A DNA stretch of 64,000 nucleotides from Litsea cubeba (taxonomy: Eukaryota; Streptophyta; Magnoliopsida; Laurales; Lauraceae), in assembly GCA_012931725.1 (NCBI GenBank), contig CM022945.1, positions 12,448,087-12,512,086 on the forward strand, given 5' to 3'. Each line of letters begins with the position of its first letter. Position 1 is the stretch's first letter. This document shows positions 32,021 to 44,635 of the stretch, one piece after another. Both the position numbers and the translations under genes were made by a program. The notes under the pieces were generated by a model. That model did not search any database. It saw nothing but the letters and a program-made list of their open reading frames with translations, and was not told the origin of the DNA.

Positions 32021-33408
32021 CGATAAAAGAGATATAAGCCCAATATAAACAAATCAGAACTTCAAGTGTTTGTTTGCATGAACTAATTAATTAATGCACA
32101 TGAATTCATGGTAAGATAGGCTTTAACAAAAGACTATTAAAGAAGTGAGGATGCATATAGGGTATAAAGTGGAGGTCAGGGATGGTAACTTGACTTTCCT
32201 TGAGTGTGAATTACTAGGGTGATGGCAGGGTATTAATTTACCATTTGTGGTCATTTTCTTTACTGATCTTTATTTCTACAATTTTAACTATTTTTAGAAA
32301 TCTAGATTTTAGAATTTTTGGGATTTCAGTTGCCAAAAGCAAACGGCCGTAAAAGACAATCTAAGGTTGTGAATTCCAAGATTAGGATAACTTAAGCTTT
32401 TTTTAAGTTATACTGCTCATTGGCATTCCCATAATCCTTTTTGAGTAACCATGGTTTTTAAGTAACACATCATATGCTTTTCATCTTTATTTATAACAAT
32501 AACCTACGCCTACTTTTGTGGTCGTGTGGAACATCAACATCACATGCCCACTGATTGACAACGTAAAAGTCATGGGTAGGTATGGTTTGGGAGGGGGACC
32601 AATGGTGTCATGAACTTGACCTTCTAAAATCTTTTTAACAGAGGTGGGTTTTCTTTATAATCACATGGACTTTCTAGGGTTTTTTTTTTTTAAGGTGTCT
32701 TTCATAAATTATGCCTTATTAAATATATATATAAGCAGAGTCCATCTACTTTTATTATTTTGATGAAACATAAACTTCCCAGTTCAGTCCCACCCAAGGA
32801 ATGACAAGGCATGTAGGGTCTGTTTGGCTTTCTTCCCAGACTATTCATTTTAAAAATAGATGAAGAATTAAGCATTTTCACTTCCTTTTTGTACATCTAT
32901 AAAATCCCTTCCTATCAATCTCCCTCCTCTCTTTATTTATTTAGATTTTATTTTAATAAAATATTTGCCAAACAAGTATTTCTTCATTTATTCTCAGAAT
33001 TAAATATTCTCAGAATGATGCCAAATAATGCTCGGCCCAATTGACTTTTTATAGGTGGGCCCACCTTTAATAAATTCAAATCATTCATCTAATGGGCCCC
33101 AATTTAGATGGTGTTGCGCCAAAACTCCCATTGATTCGAAGGTCCCTATCCAATTTAACACTTATTTGTGTGTGTTCTAACAATATATGTAGTTATTTTA
33201 ACCGTGCAAAGTAAGATAAACCACTAGCACAAAATATTGCTAATAGCTAAGAAAAATATATTTCTTGAATAAATGAATAGCCCAATGATCGGGAGTGTTG
33301 ATAGCACCCAATTTGTCCATAGTTCGGTCCTGGGTCCTCTCCTTGCATGTATTGGGTTCACTCGTACTTTAATTCGATCTTTCAAGGGTCCATTCACCTT
33401 GTCTGGTA

Positions 33409-33453
<45 letters not shown>

Positions 33454-36400
33454 TGTGAGTGTATCACGTTCCTAGGAAACAAGCCTCTTTATTCTCATAT
33501 TTTACTAAGGTTATTAAATGCCATGATCAATGGGTTAAAAGTCTCCATTGTAGTAGTTCAATTCAAGCTCTTATTTACACGCTTTCTTGGGTAGCGATAT
33601 AATCATAGCTAAGGCTTGCTTTTAGTTTCACTCTCTTGACCAGCAAAAGCATCTTTTGACAATTTGAAATCTGAAAAATAATAGGGTGCATTTTGTGAAA
33701 TATAAATATCTACTTGACTCATTCTTCGATGGACCATTCTATTTTTATGGGACTCCTACTAATCTAAATAACTCAAAATAAATGTCTATCTCTTCTATGG
33801 GATATGGCAAAGTTTTCTTTGTTATACATGTTGAGTCTCCGATAAAAGTTATCAAGTATAATTCACTGGAATAAAATATTATAGAAAGTCTATATGTTTT
33901 ATCAATAGTGGAGGCCACATATTTACAATAATACTATTAAATAAAATATCACAAAATATCATATGGTATACATGACTGATCTTTTTTTATATATAGATGA
34001 CCAATTTGGCAAAAGTGCACATCTCTAATGAAACAAGATTTGGAGAAGCCCCATCCAAGAGGGTAGCATTTATATTGAGCAATTTTATTTTAATAGGTGA
34101 GCCCCATTACAGAGTCTGTGAATTAAAGCAGAGTCTGTGAATTAAAGCCTAGGAAATTTGATTTCAAAGCTAACAATGTCCATTGAAGTCGACCTATTAA
34201 AAATCAAATAATCTGATTGCATGGCTAACATTGTGAGATCCAAGTATCATTAGGCACTAGTTGAATTGTCAACACCAACCGAAATAGCAATGATAAGCTG
34301 ATAATAACAGCAAGAGGAATAGGATAACAACACAATCAAGTTTTACCAAAACAAAACTACACAATGCCTCAACAGTCAACCCTGATGGTGAGTTTTAGAC
34401 ACCTGTTTGAAAAGTTAACACTTAGTGAATGAGGATTGTATGACTTTTTCATTCTAAACGAACACATACAAAATGATTTTAGTTTGTGGGCTTATTCACT
34501 GAAAAGACCCAGTGCTACTTATTCCAATGGTAGGTCATGGTTGTTAGTCGGTAAGCTTCAAACCAGTAGTTTCAGGTAACTACTGTTGATAAAATAGATG
34601 AGAACCTACCCGAGAGTTGAAAACTTATGACAAATGAACCAAATACATGGAGAACAAGAGACCATCAATAGAGTTTGCATAACAATCCTTGAATTTCATG
34701 TATTATTGACTCCTATAGTTCTTTGACACCTGGTTATTCAGTAAACCACAGCAATGAAGTAGTTTAATCACTGAGTGTGATTGAAGCATTCAATGCACGC
34801 ATAACCTACAAGTTGTAATATAGTAATGAAGTAGGAGAAATGGGTGCAAGCTTCTCCTCAAATCTAGAGGAGAAAACACTCATTAATTTCTGTGCTCAAT
34901 TTCAATTAAATAAATAAATGACGAGTGACATTCAAATATTTTTCTTCAAACATTTTTTTTTATTATAGAAAAATACCTTCTTTGCAAATAGAATACAGAT
35001 TACATCATAGAATCAATAAAAAATCATTAATTCTCTTACATTTCTAGGAAGTTTAATGTATCAACCCATTTTGTTGGCTAAACTTGCCCATCCCATGAGC
35101 AAATTAAGACTACTTTTGGGATGGGAATACTCCAGGTTGGGTTCTAAGCAGCTGCCTCTATATGATGTAGTTTTTTTTTTTTCCCCTTGCTTGGTTGTGC
35201 TTTGTTTCATTTGTTTCAATGAAATCTTTTTTTAAGGAAAAAAAATCTATTTTGCTTTGTCTTAATTTGAAGAAAGGTTTCAGAATGATTGTTTGCAGTG
35301 ACAAGTGGTGATAATTGGCATGGGGATGGGGGTCTTCTACCTGTAAATTTCTTTTCATTTCTCTATCTGGGAAAAGGGGATTTTTTATTATTTATATATA
35401 TTGCTATAATCAGTTGCATGAAAAAGTGAGGACCATTTTATGGAGTTTTCTCTTGATTGAGAAACAAATTAAACACCCTACCAATGGTAGGGCAAACATA
35501 TCTTGTGCCCCAATTTTCTCCGATCAGAAGTAAAGTGGAAAGGTACAGATGAGGGAAAACCAAAAGATCAGTGCTCTTGCAATTCAACGCATGAACTGCT
35601 ACGGAACTATTCTCATAATGTTCACTAGGGTGAGTCCTATAAATCTATCAGTGGTGCTTACCTAAAAGGCTAAAACATTCAAGCCCTCCCCCCCCCCCGC
35701 CCCCGCACCGCCCCCACATTCAAATCTGATAGTGGGCCCAACTCTCCCCCTCCCCTTATATTAACACTAGGTTGCCCAACTTTGAGATTGATCACGAGTA
35801 AGACATATTTCACACTTTGGTTTTCATTTCAATCATGATCAAATCTGATAGTGGCCCGACTCTAGTTTGAAGTAAAATTTGGCCTAGAATAAATGTAAAG
35901 AGGAACAATCATTTTTGCGTGGTTTGGATATTAGGTATGGGCTCGAATGATGGGCATAATAACTAGGATACCAATGAATTAGGCCATCTAATAACTTGTT
36001 GAATCCGAACTCCAAATCAAACAAATTTAAAAGCAAATCAAATGAACCTACTCCATGGAGTTTTCTGATCATGCCAAGTCTACAATTTCGAGTTGCAAAT
36101 TCAAGTGTGAAATAATCGAACTGCAAATCACATATCTTACACATGAGTGTCACATGTCAGGATTCCAAAATCCAAACCAGGAGTAATATTATCCAGGTAG
36201 GGCTGTGAATCTGTGAGCCCAAGGTTGCCCTAGTCCCATCAATGTGACTACCAAACCCGCCCGTCATGCTGGCGGGTTGGGGCAGAGACCTGTTTAACCT
36301 GGCCCATTGCCTTTCCTGTGCCAGAAGTAGGCCCATTTATTGCATTTCGCCTTCAGACATCCAAAGGTGAATGGACCAATAACTTTCTTAACTCTAATGG

Positions 36401-38635
36401 ATATGGTAAAGAACCAAAAAGGTTTGCCTATCCCAATAAAACAGCAGAACCCTATGCTCTCTCCTCTCCTCTTCTCCTATTTGTTGTGTGAACATCCAAA
36501 ACTGGCCTTTGCAGTATTGTATAAGGCACCTTTTTGTCATTCCTACCTCAATAAAGCTAGATAGATGTCGAAAATTTAAGTATCGACCAAGCAAAACTGA
36601 AGTCAAAATGATTAGATCATTTCAAGATTTCAGACAATTGCTTGGAGCCATCAAACAAGAAATTTGTTGCACAACTCCAAATCATATTTCATAGAATTTG
36701 ATAAACATGATTAGTTGAGCTTTGTCTACGGCTCGATTAGTTCATCACTTCATTAAGTCAATTTTATCCACATGGACTTGGATCCTGATAATTGATACCA
36801 GGACATCTAACAGAAATAGTCTATTTTTTTAGTCTATTACCTAGATTCCACCAAGTTGACTCAGACCTGAAGGGCAAGACTCATGAGGTAATCAACTCAA
36901 TGCCTTTCCTGGGCATGCACTTGGGAGAGATTTGAGTTTTAGACCATGTTTTTTACTCAATTTCCCATTTTTGCCTTTTGGGGTCTCTTGCACTTTTTAC
37001 ATTGTGTAAGCTGGATTACAAACTCTGATAATAGTTCAACCCAACATTTTGTTCCAATAGCTGAAGCTGAGTTAACTAATTTTGTACCAATTCGACCTGG
37101 TCACCATTTTGCCAAGTCAACCCTTAATGACTCAACCTTGATTGGAACTTACAACATCATCCAAAAGAATCAAAATAGCATATACCATTTTTTTTAGGAT
37201 AATCAAGTCCTTATGAACAAGCACCTAGAACACTAACTTGTGATGTGAAAGCCCATGTCACAAAGCATATCATTCGTTTTAAAAACACTATATTCTTTAC
37301 TGCCCCATTTGAATTGCTTGACTTCCTTATATCTCTGTTTGAGGTTTGGCGATCCGGTGGAACTTTTCACATGATGATCTAGGTTTATGTCAAACAGAAT
37401 CAATCCAAATAATACCCAAGTCAACTGGGTCATCTCGAAAAATTAGCATCGAGCCCCAGAAACAACCTCCAAATCTTGCCTAATAAAAATCATAGGTCTC
37501 ATGCTAATCTAATCATGCAAAGTGGTTGACTAAACAAACTTACGATAAAGCACAAGTTGTCATCAGGTATTCCATATGTGTTGCATGAGAATCCTCAGCA
37601 GGTATAAGTTCATTTTGTAAGGATCTCTCTTTATTATCTTCAAACATTAGTCTTTTGGTTTTCGTTATCTTTAATAAAAAAAAATTATGGTTTGCTAACA
37701 TCAGCATAAAAGTTGCATGCAAAAGCAAAACACTGCCTTTGAAAAATAGAAAAGAAAGGTATGTGAAGGAGTAATCAAAGATTTGAGAGACATTCATCTA
37801 AGCAAACCAACAAAATTAGAGGAACAAAAACATCCACATTATCTGCCAAGAAGAAAGGTTGCAGCAATGGTGACAGCCACTCTTTAGCAATATATTTACA
37901 TGGAGTAGGAGGCACCTAAACATTTTTCATTCAGTAATCACCTAGTCTTAGTCTCTAGCTATGGGACTTCAAAACAGAAGTATATATGGTTTTACTTTGA
38001 TCAACACTAGATATTAAGATAAGGTGAGTTGACTTGGGGATTTAGGATATACAAAACAAGTGCAACTGGGAAGCTTGGGTGGTCTAGTTGGGAGGTTTGA
38101 TTTGTTTGCATAACTTAAAATTTAGCTTAGAAGATTGGTGCAAGGCTCATCTTACTTTATCATATATTCATGTTTAGGGTTCATGATTCATTACCAACTC
38201 TGTTTGGGATTACACTCAATAATGAGCACTTGAGGGCATGCTTCTAATTGTTTAATTGAGGCTTCTTTGCTTGCTTTGATTGGACATTTGACCTTAAAGT
38301 TTGTGCCTTTTCTCTTCTTTATGCATTGACTAATGTCGTCCTTGAATTGGTTTGAGTTGTTAGAGTTTAATTTATCAAGAGTTCATTATAAAATTAAGGT
38401 CCAATATGACCCATCTGGCTGCTCCTCTTTCTGTAGCAGTTGAGTTGGATTGCAACAGTGTCTTGTAAGGTCAAAGGTTGTCCAGGCCCAGCCAGTTTGC
38501 GTTGGGCCATTTTTGGATCCTCAAAACTTCAGTTCTTTGTTCTTAGTTTACCAATGAATCTGCAAGTCTTTGGCATCGTGTAAGCTTTGATTGGGGATAA
38601 ATCCGTCGCTTGCAGAGATTGGAGATTTCCTCATG
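32021..38635. other. Long intergenic stretch
   Basis: No gene, RNA gene or complete element recognised in 6.6 kb. It holds an AAT microsatellite (about 33408-33451) and a C-rich tract near 35690-35716. Possible inverted ends reading CTGTTTGGC...GCCAAATAATGC near 32817-33050 are too weak to call. Confidence 0.5.
33408..33451. repeat. AAT trinucleotide microsatellite
   Basis: About 14 uninterrupted AAT/TAA units. Confidence 0.9.
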
Positions 38636-38785
38636 CTTTCAGGCTAGGATGGACATCCTGATCATAGAATTAAAAGATGAATAGTTTGAATCAACCTAGG
38701 GTGAATGCTGTTTTCAGGCTAGGATGGACATCCCGATCGTAGAATTAAAAGATGAATAGTTTGAATCAACCTAGGATGAATGCTT
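38636..38785. repeat. 75-bp tandem duplication
   Basis: Two adjacent copies starting TTTCAGGCTAGGATGGACATC differ at only a few positions, indicating a recent duplication. No function is evident. Confidence 0.85.
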
Positions 38786-38974
38786 CCTTGTTTTCCAACC
38801 CTTCTTCCTCTACTTCTCCACTCCACTTTTTTCACCAAACATGGTGAAGTAGAAAACGTCATGTCACATGCCTACTTTAATCCCACCTCTACTACTTACG
38901 CTAATCATACACCTTTTGGATGAGTTGTTCCTTTGCCATGTAACCCTACGGCCTATCATTTTAATTGAATTTTT

Positions 38975-39960
38975 TATAAAAATTTGGTGTGTTGGGGAAT
39001 TCATGACATGACTGTGATGTTGCAAATGCAAATTCATGACATGTCTACCTACACACTGCAAAAATCTTCACACACTGCATTTAAAAAATAAAAATAAAAA
39101 AATCCATGAGTTACCCCTCTCCCTCTCCTTCCCTCTCTCTCCTTGCTTCCTGCTCCGGCCACCTCTGCCCAACCCTGTCGCCGCCAATCCCTCTCCCTAT
39201 CTCTCTTGCCCACCGCCGGCAGCCCCCACCCGCCCTCTGCTTCTCCCTCTCCCCCTTTCTCTCCCTCTCTCTGCCTCTTTCCGCCTCTCCCTCTCGCACG
39301 CCGCCTGCAGCCCCCGTCCCTCTCCCCCCTTCCTCCTTTCTCTCCCTCTATTTTCCTCTTTCCCCCTCTCCTTCTCACCCGCCGCCAACTCCCGCCCGAA
39401 AGCCCTCTGCCCTCTACTTCTTCTTCTACCCTCTTTCTCTCCCGCTCTGTACCTCTCGCCCACCGCCCGTCGCCACAGCCCCCGCCCGCCCTCCTCCCGC
39501 TCAGTCTCCCTATCTCCCCCACCAGTCTCTCTCCCTCTCCCTCTCCCTTTTGTCGCTCCCTCCCCTTCAGTAGCACCGAGGGGTAGGGGTGGGGGTGGGG
39601 GTGGGTGCAGAAAGAAGTTGGAGCAAGGATACTGAAAGAGAGGGAAGGAGAGAGAGAGGGAGAGTGAGATGGGTCGGAATAAAATGTAGTGTGTGGAAAG
39701 CTGTTTGCAGTGTGTAAGTAACAGCACTCTTTCAAAATTCCAACCACAAGGTCTCAAATGACCTCCAGAATTCATGAAATTCCAATCTCTTTGCTTTTTA
39801 GTGAAGTTTGACGATGCTAAGTACAAAGGGGGATTCAAAATTTTCACTATATAAGAAATTTTAGAATTATAGTGAAATAACATGGTATTTGCAAATGTGT
39901 GAGACAAACCATCACGTCATGTCATGAATTCTCCGTCACACTAAAATATTATAGAAATTC
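38975..39960. repeat. Diverged inverted repeat enclosing a fold-back element
   Basis: About 38975-39030 and the opposite strand of about 39905-39960 share AATT...GTGTG..G..GAATTCATGACATGAC. The arms probably belong to an older element, with the polypyrimidine fold-back at 39052-39716 nested inside. The sequence just outside the right arm (39960-40140) repeats motifs of 39830-39945, suggesting tandem copies. Confidence 0.45.
39052..39716. mobile_element. Second polypyrimidine fold-back element
   Basis: The inverted ends are about 33 bp: ACACACTGCAAAAATC on the left, ACACACTGCAAACAGC on the right (other strand). Both continue through a second CACACACT motif. The interior is C/T-rich from about 39110 to 39570, with GC-rich modules such as CCGCCGGCAGCCCCC, then G/A-rich to about 39680. 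No target duplication was found. All long frames on either strand are low-complexity Ser/Pro or Arg/Glu/Gly stretches and are rejected as genes. Confidence 0.6.
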
Positions 39961-40188
39961 TAGTAAAGAACAAGGTCCTTGAGGTGGTTGGAATTTTGGG
40001 ATTTTTGTGAAAAAAACATGGCATTTATAAATGTCAGGGGATAAGTCATCCCATCATGTCTAAAAAATTATTTAAGCACACTAACATATAAAATTATACC
40101 CAATATGTCATCATATCTAAAAAATTAAGGGATTTTACAAAAAAAAAATTCCTAAAAATTGGATAGGAGATCGTGAATCCAAACTCTG

Positions 40189-40312
40189 AGTATTGACGGG
40201 AGAGGAACTCTCGCCCATTTTTTTTATTTGACTTTTGTCCCCTATATATTCATTAATATATAGGGGCAAAAAAGTTCAAAAAACTCGGCAGGAGGTCCTC
40301 CACCGTCATACT
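40189..40312. mobile_element. Compact 124-bp hairpin element
   Basis: The sequence folds back along its full length around a centre at 40250. The ends read AGTATTGACGG and, on the other strand, AGTATGACGG; the inner arms CCCCTATATATT/AATATATAGGGG match perfectly. It could be a very small MITE. No target duplication is certain. Confidence 0.55.
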
Positions 40313-41271
40313 AAAAGTTTTGGTCTACGGTCATGGTATCCAATTTTAAGGGGATTTTTAAGTAAAGAGCCATTCTACATGGTCTTGGCCTGATGGGGGT
40401 GGCCTGAAAAGTGGCCTTCAGGCCATTTAGAATTTTGCTTTAGTAAAATCCCAAAAAAAAAGCAATATGAAACATTAATCATCAAAATGATACACATATA
40501 TGCATAAGCCCGATGTTTAGTGCTAAACTTTTCAAAAAGAAGGAAGAATGGCAGTTTAGTAACTAGTTTGCCCAAACAAGTAATAAAGAAAACTGAACAA
40601 GCGATAGAAGCCTGGCCCAGCCCAATTGACTAAATAGGCGGGCTTAGGCCTGACATGCTTGTCTTGCGCCAGGCTTGGACCAGGCACTTACAGCCAGTGT
40701 CAGGCTTTAGTCGGAGTTATTGGGAGACACAAGTCGTGAATCTGAACCATTCAATCAATTACTTGCCCTATGATTTGTATGTATGACAAACATCACTCCC
40801 AACCCACATTGTAACTGGCCCACAATCCATGAATCCAAACCATTCAAACAAACACACTCCTAATTGGTTTAGACCCATCAAAGGTGAATGGGTCATGATG
40901 TCAATGAGAAGGTTGCCTCCAGAGTAGTCTGTTGGAGGTGACTGGGTGGCAATGGGTCAGGTCCCTCGAATGGAAGTATGTAGGCCTTGATTTCAAATGG
41001 AACATATAAATTTGCAGTATGAAAGTGTTCTCCATATCATTCTCATGGTATAAAGAACCCAATAATTCCACCTTCAAAGAGATTTTCTTATATCCCATGT
41101 GGGGTAAAAGGACATCTTAGATCTTTGAGAAATCCCATGTCTACGCATTTGAGCATTTGTTACTACACTCTCTTGTTTTTTATTTAAATCCTCTTCATCA
41201 AATACACACTACACCTGAAACAGAATTTTCCGTATGATATGGTGATATTTTAGTATCTTAATAGAGGCGGA

Positions 41272-41481
41272 CCTAGGTACAACCATGTGAGGGTGGTCGC
41301 ACCCGTTGGACTTCGGTCCTCTTATAAATTCATAATGAAAATTATGGCTGTGTTTTGGAAATTCATATAAAACTCTAGCGTTCGCCCCTAAAACCCACGT
41401 TAAAATTCTAGGTATGTTCCCAAGACCCAATTGCTTATTTGGGTCTGCACCCCTCATATGAAAATCCTATGTCTGCCCCTA
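41272..41481. mobile_element. Small MITE-like element
   Basis: The left end TAGAGGCGGACCTAGG and right end (other strand) TAGGGGCAGACATAGG are inverted repeats that continue into TGAGGG...GCA.CCC. The form resembles hAT-type MITEs, but the flanking 8 bp do not match. Confidence 0.5.
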
Positions 41482-42059
41482 ACAGAAAATGAAACCATTG
41501 AAAGGAAATGGGAAGAAAATAAGAATAAATGTGAGATAAATAAAATCAGGGCAAACCTAATATGCACTACTTTCAATTAGCATGAGAAAACTCCTATGCT
41601 TGTTTGTTTGCATTAGAATATGAATATGAAAGTTAAAAATGAAAATTAAAGGTGAATCCCTAAAAACGAATGTCAAATAACATGTTTATTTTTAGATAAA
41701 TGAAATAAAAAGAAGCTACTATTTGATGCTCATTCTTTGAAATTCACCTTTGTTGTTAATTTTTAACCACATTAAAAATAAACAAATGGGTCACATTTTT
41801 CCAAGATTATTATCTCCAACAATGGTGCATGCAAAGAAGAAAATTTATTAAAAAAAGGGATTTTGACCGTACATCTGCCTTCGGAACTAACATTTACTCT
41901 AGAAAAATCGAAGTTTAAATCTTTCTCGCTGTACAATAACAGTGTGATTTCATACTGTCTTAGGATATCATATAGAGCGCGATATGTGTGATATCGCATG
42001 GCCTTCGGCCTTAAAATATCTTATAATAAGTTTATTTAACTTGAACTTCAACCGTTTAA

Positions 42060-42342
42060 CAGCGAATTAAGGCTTAAAAGGGCGTTTTGAAAAGAAATAT
42101 ATTCGGGTATCCGGGACCCATTTTCATTGACCCTTGTCCGTCCCTCCAAAAACAGCATTCCCGCGAACTACAATTTAAGCTAATCCCTCGGACTATTCGT
42201 TCCCCCCATCCGAACAAACTCGCTCTCTTTCCTCGATTTCTTCTTCTTCTTCTTCTTCAATCGCTTCTTATCATCAGCCATCGAAGATCGACAAAACCCG
42301 GTACGTTACGTTTCTCTGCTATCTTTTCCCCTTTTTCTTCAG
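42060..42342 (+). promoter_or_regulatory. Likely promoter and non-coding first exon of PP2A-A
   Basis: A pyrimidine-rich leader with a CTT repeat (about 42238-42258) and no ATG ends at one of two donors: CCG|GTACGTTACG (42300) or CAG|GTACGTATT (42342, the better match). It would splice over about 2.3 kb to the acceptor TTCCTCACAG at 44611. A long leader intron is common in plant housekeeping genes. Inferred, without transcript evidence. Confidence 0.5.
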
Positions 42343-43595
42343 GTACGTATTAATCTTTCCCTTGATTAATCAACTCATGAATTCTGTTCGATTTTGCTCT
42401 TTCATCTCCCAATCTCTCCTTCAAAAACCCTAGATTTCGGTAGTTTCTTTTTAAAATCTCACCTATTATAGACCCTGATCGGAAACGATGTTTGCTTGAT
42501 CTTGGGTCCTGAATGATCTTTTTTTTTTTCATTGGATCCACCGATCTTCATTTGCGCAGAATTATCTTCTTCTGTAGTTGTTTTTGTTTCGAATCCATGT
42601 TTTAGGAGAATTTCTACAATCTAGATCGGAAATGCATCTTCATATGATAATGTTTCTTCGGGCCAAAGGTCGAAGGGATTTGAATTGTCTGATTTTGTGG
42701 TTTTAGATCTGTATGTGCGTGTTTTTTTTTTTTTTTTAGTCACTGATCTATTGCATTCTCAGGTAGGATATGAGTATGTGTTGCAACCCTAAATATATTA
42801 TAGGTTATGTATTGTTGTTTGATTAGAAATTATTGATCTTGTTGAACTTTAGTCATTTCACACTTGATAATTATGAACTTGGGAATGAATGAATTATGTG
42901 TTATTACATGTGATTCATGTTTTATTTCAATCTGATGATGAACTAAGGAATGAATGAATTTTAAGTCATAACATATGTTTATTGTTAGTTGTGAGGTTAC
43001 CTTTACCTTGAAATCATATGAAGATTGAGACTGAATAAGAATCATGTAATACAAAATCAATCCAAACATAAATTTGATTACTTTTGAAAAGTGATTACCT
43101 TTGCAAATAATAATAATAATAAGAAGAAGAAGAAGAAGAAGAGAAAAACAGAAATTTGAGCTATGATTGTATATAAATATTAAAAATTGGCATTAAAAAT
43201 TGTGTATAAAAAATTATAAAAACCCAAAAAGAAATAGATATTAAAGAAGGAAAATGGCTCAAATCACATAAATCTGAGCTGTTATTCTCCATTAGTTGTA
43301 TATCTAGGTTAAAAAAAAACATACTTGTAAAAATATGATAAACTTTGGAAAGAGTACGGTGAGTCGGTGACGCATTTCAGGTTAGGGTCTTTTAGATTTT
43401 AATAATTTCTACGGTGTAGAAGAATCCATACAATTAAACTTATTTACAGCACCATCATTTCTATTGATTGGGCTTGGCAATGACTAGCAGTCTAGTTATA
43501 ACTTTAAGCACGGACATAACTAGCCTAATTAGTTGGAAACAAACAAGGACTTGTTCCTTCAAACCAATAACATCTCAAGCTTATTTCCACAAACT

Positions 43596-43596
<1 letters not shown>

Positions 43597-43658
<62 letters not shown>
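43597..43658. repeat. AG microsatellite in the PP2A-A leader intron
   Basis: About 31 uninterrupted AG units. Confidence 0.9.
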
Positions 43659-43661
<3 letters not shown>

Positions 43662-44635
43662 CCCAAGACTTATGGGCCAGGCCCATGCCCGTTGGGGCCC
43701 GCCCAACCCAAGTGAAACTCTACCATCCGATCACTTTAGACTTGTGATTTGATCTAGCAATACAAATGCAGGAAGCAACTGTTTTCATTTTCTTATGATA
43801 AATCAATTCCATGTGAAAAGAAAGAACTCCACATTAGCCAATCTTGAAATTTGTCATCATTTTGAGCAGACACAGGATTTCATTGTTTTCCCATTAATCC
43901 GAGTAAATTCCCAAAAGGAAGAAAACAACAATTTAGTACATTATCCTAAATTTACCTGAAATAAACTGAAAACAAAGTCATGCCCAGTTGGCCCATGAGT
44001 GAAGTTAGAACCCACATACAGTTTTCCATTGCTGAACATGCAGGATCTCTTTCGAGTAATGTTAGGGTTTTTTAAATCCAACTAGAATGCCAAACTAAGA
44101 AAGGAACTCTTAAGGCCAATAAAGTGAATGCTAGTGCATGAGGGCGACGCCATGGATCTAAAGTTTCTCTCTTTTTTTTTTAATAGGTCTCCATCCATTT
44201 ACTTGTAAAATGACTCATAATCTTTTCCATTTTAACTTTTACGAGGGAAGTCCAGTTGACTTATTACTGGAACACAATGCTCTTCTAGGAGTCATCTAGA
44301 TATCTGTTCTATGCAAATTTGATTCCAAACTGCCTGATATCTAAATTAGTCTGGGTAACTGTTAGTAAACACCATAGGTTTCCAATGCTTTTTGCTGAAT
44401 AACTTGGTTGCTACCCTTGACTGCATGGGAAGGGAAGTTTCTTGCAATTGTCTGACTCTGCCTTGTTCTTTGTTAACAACTGGACATTCCTTTCTTTTCT
44501 TTTGGGTTTGCCTTTCCTCTTTGTATTAAGATTGTATTACTTAATTGCTAATTATTTAGGTTGAAGTTAATTATTTCATTGAAGTTTATTATTATTTTTG
44601 TTTCCTCACAGCTGCAAGACACTGAGGAAATCTAA

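Noticed and set aside
32817..33050. A Tourist-like MITE with CTGTTTGGC ends
   Set aside because: Only short, poorly aligned inverted ends and no target duplication.
39036..39907. Several overlapping frames of 147-236 codons
   Set aside because: Low-complexity by-products of the second pyrimidine-rich fold-back; no family motif or codon-like pattern.
43597..43658. Short-period repeats considered as a CRISPR-like or regulatory array
   Set aside because: A plain AG dinucleotide microsatellite; no spacers.
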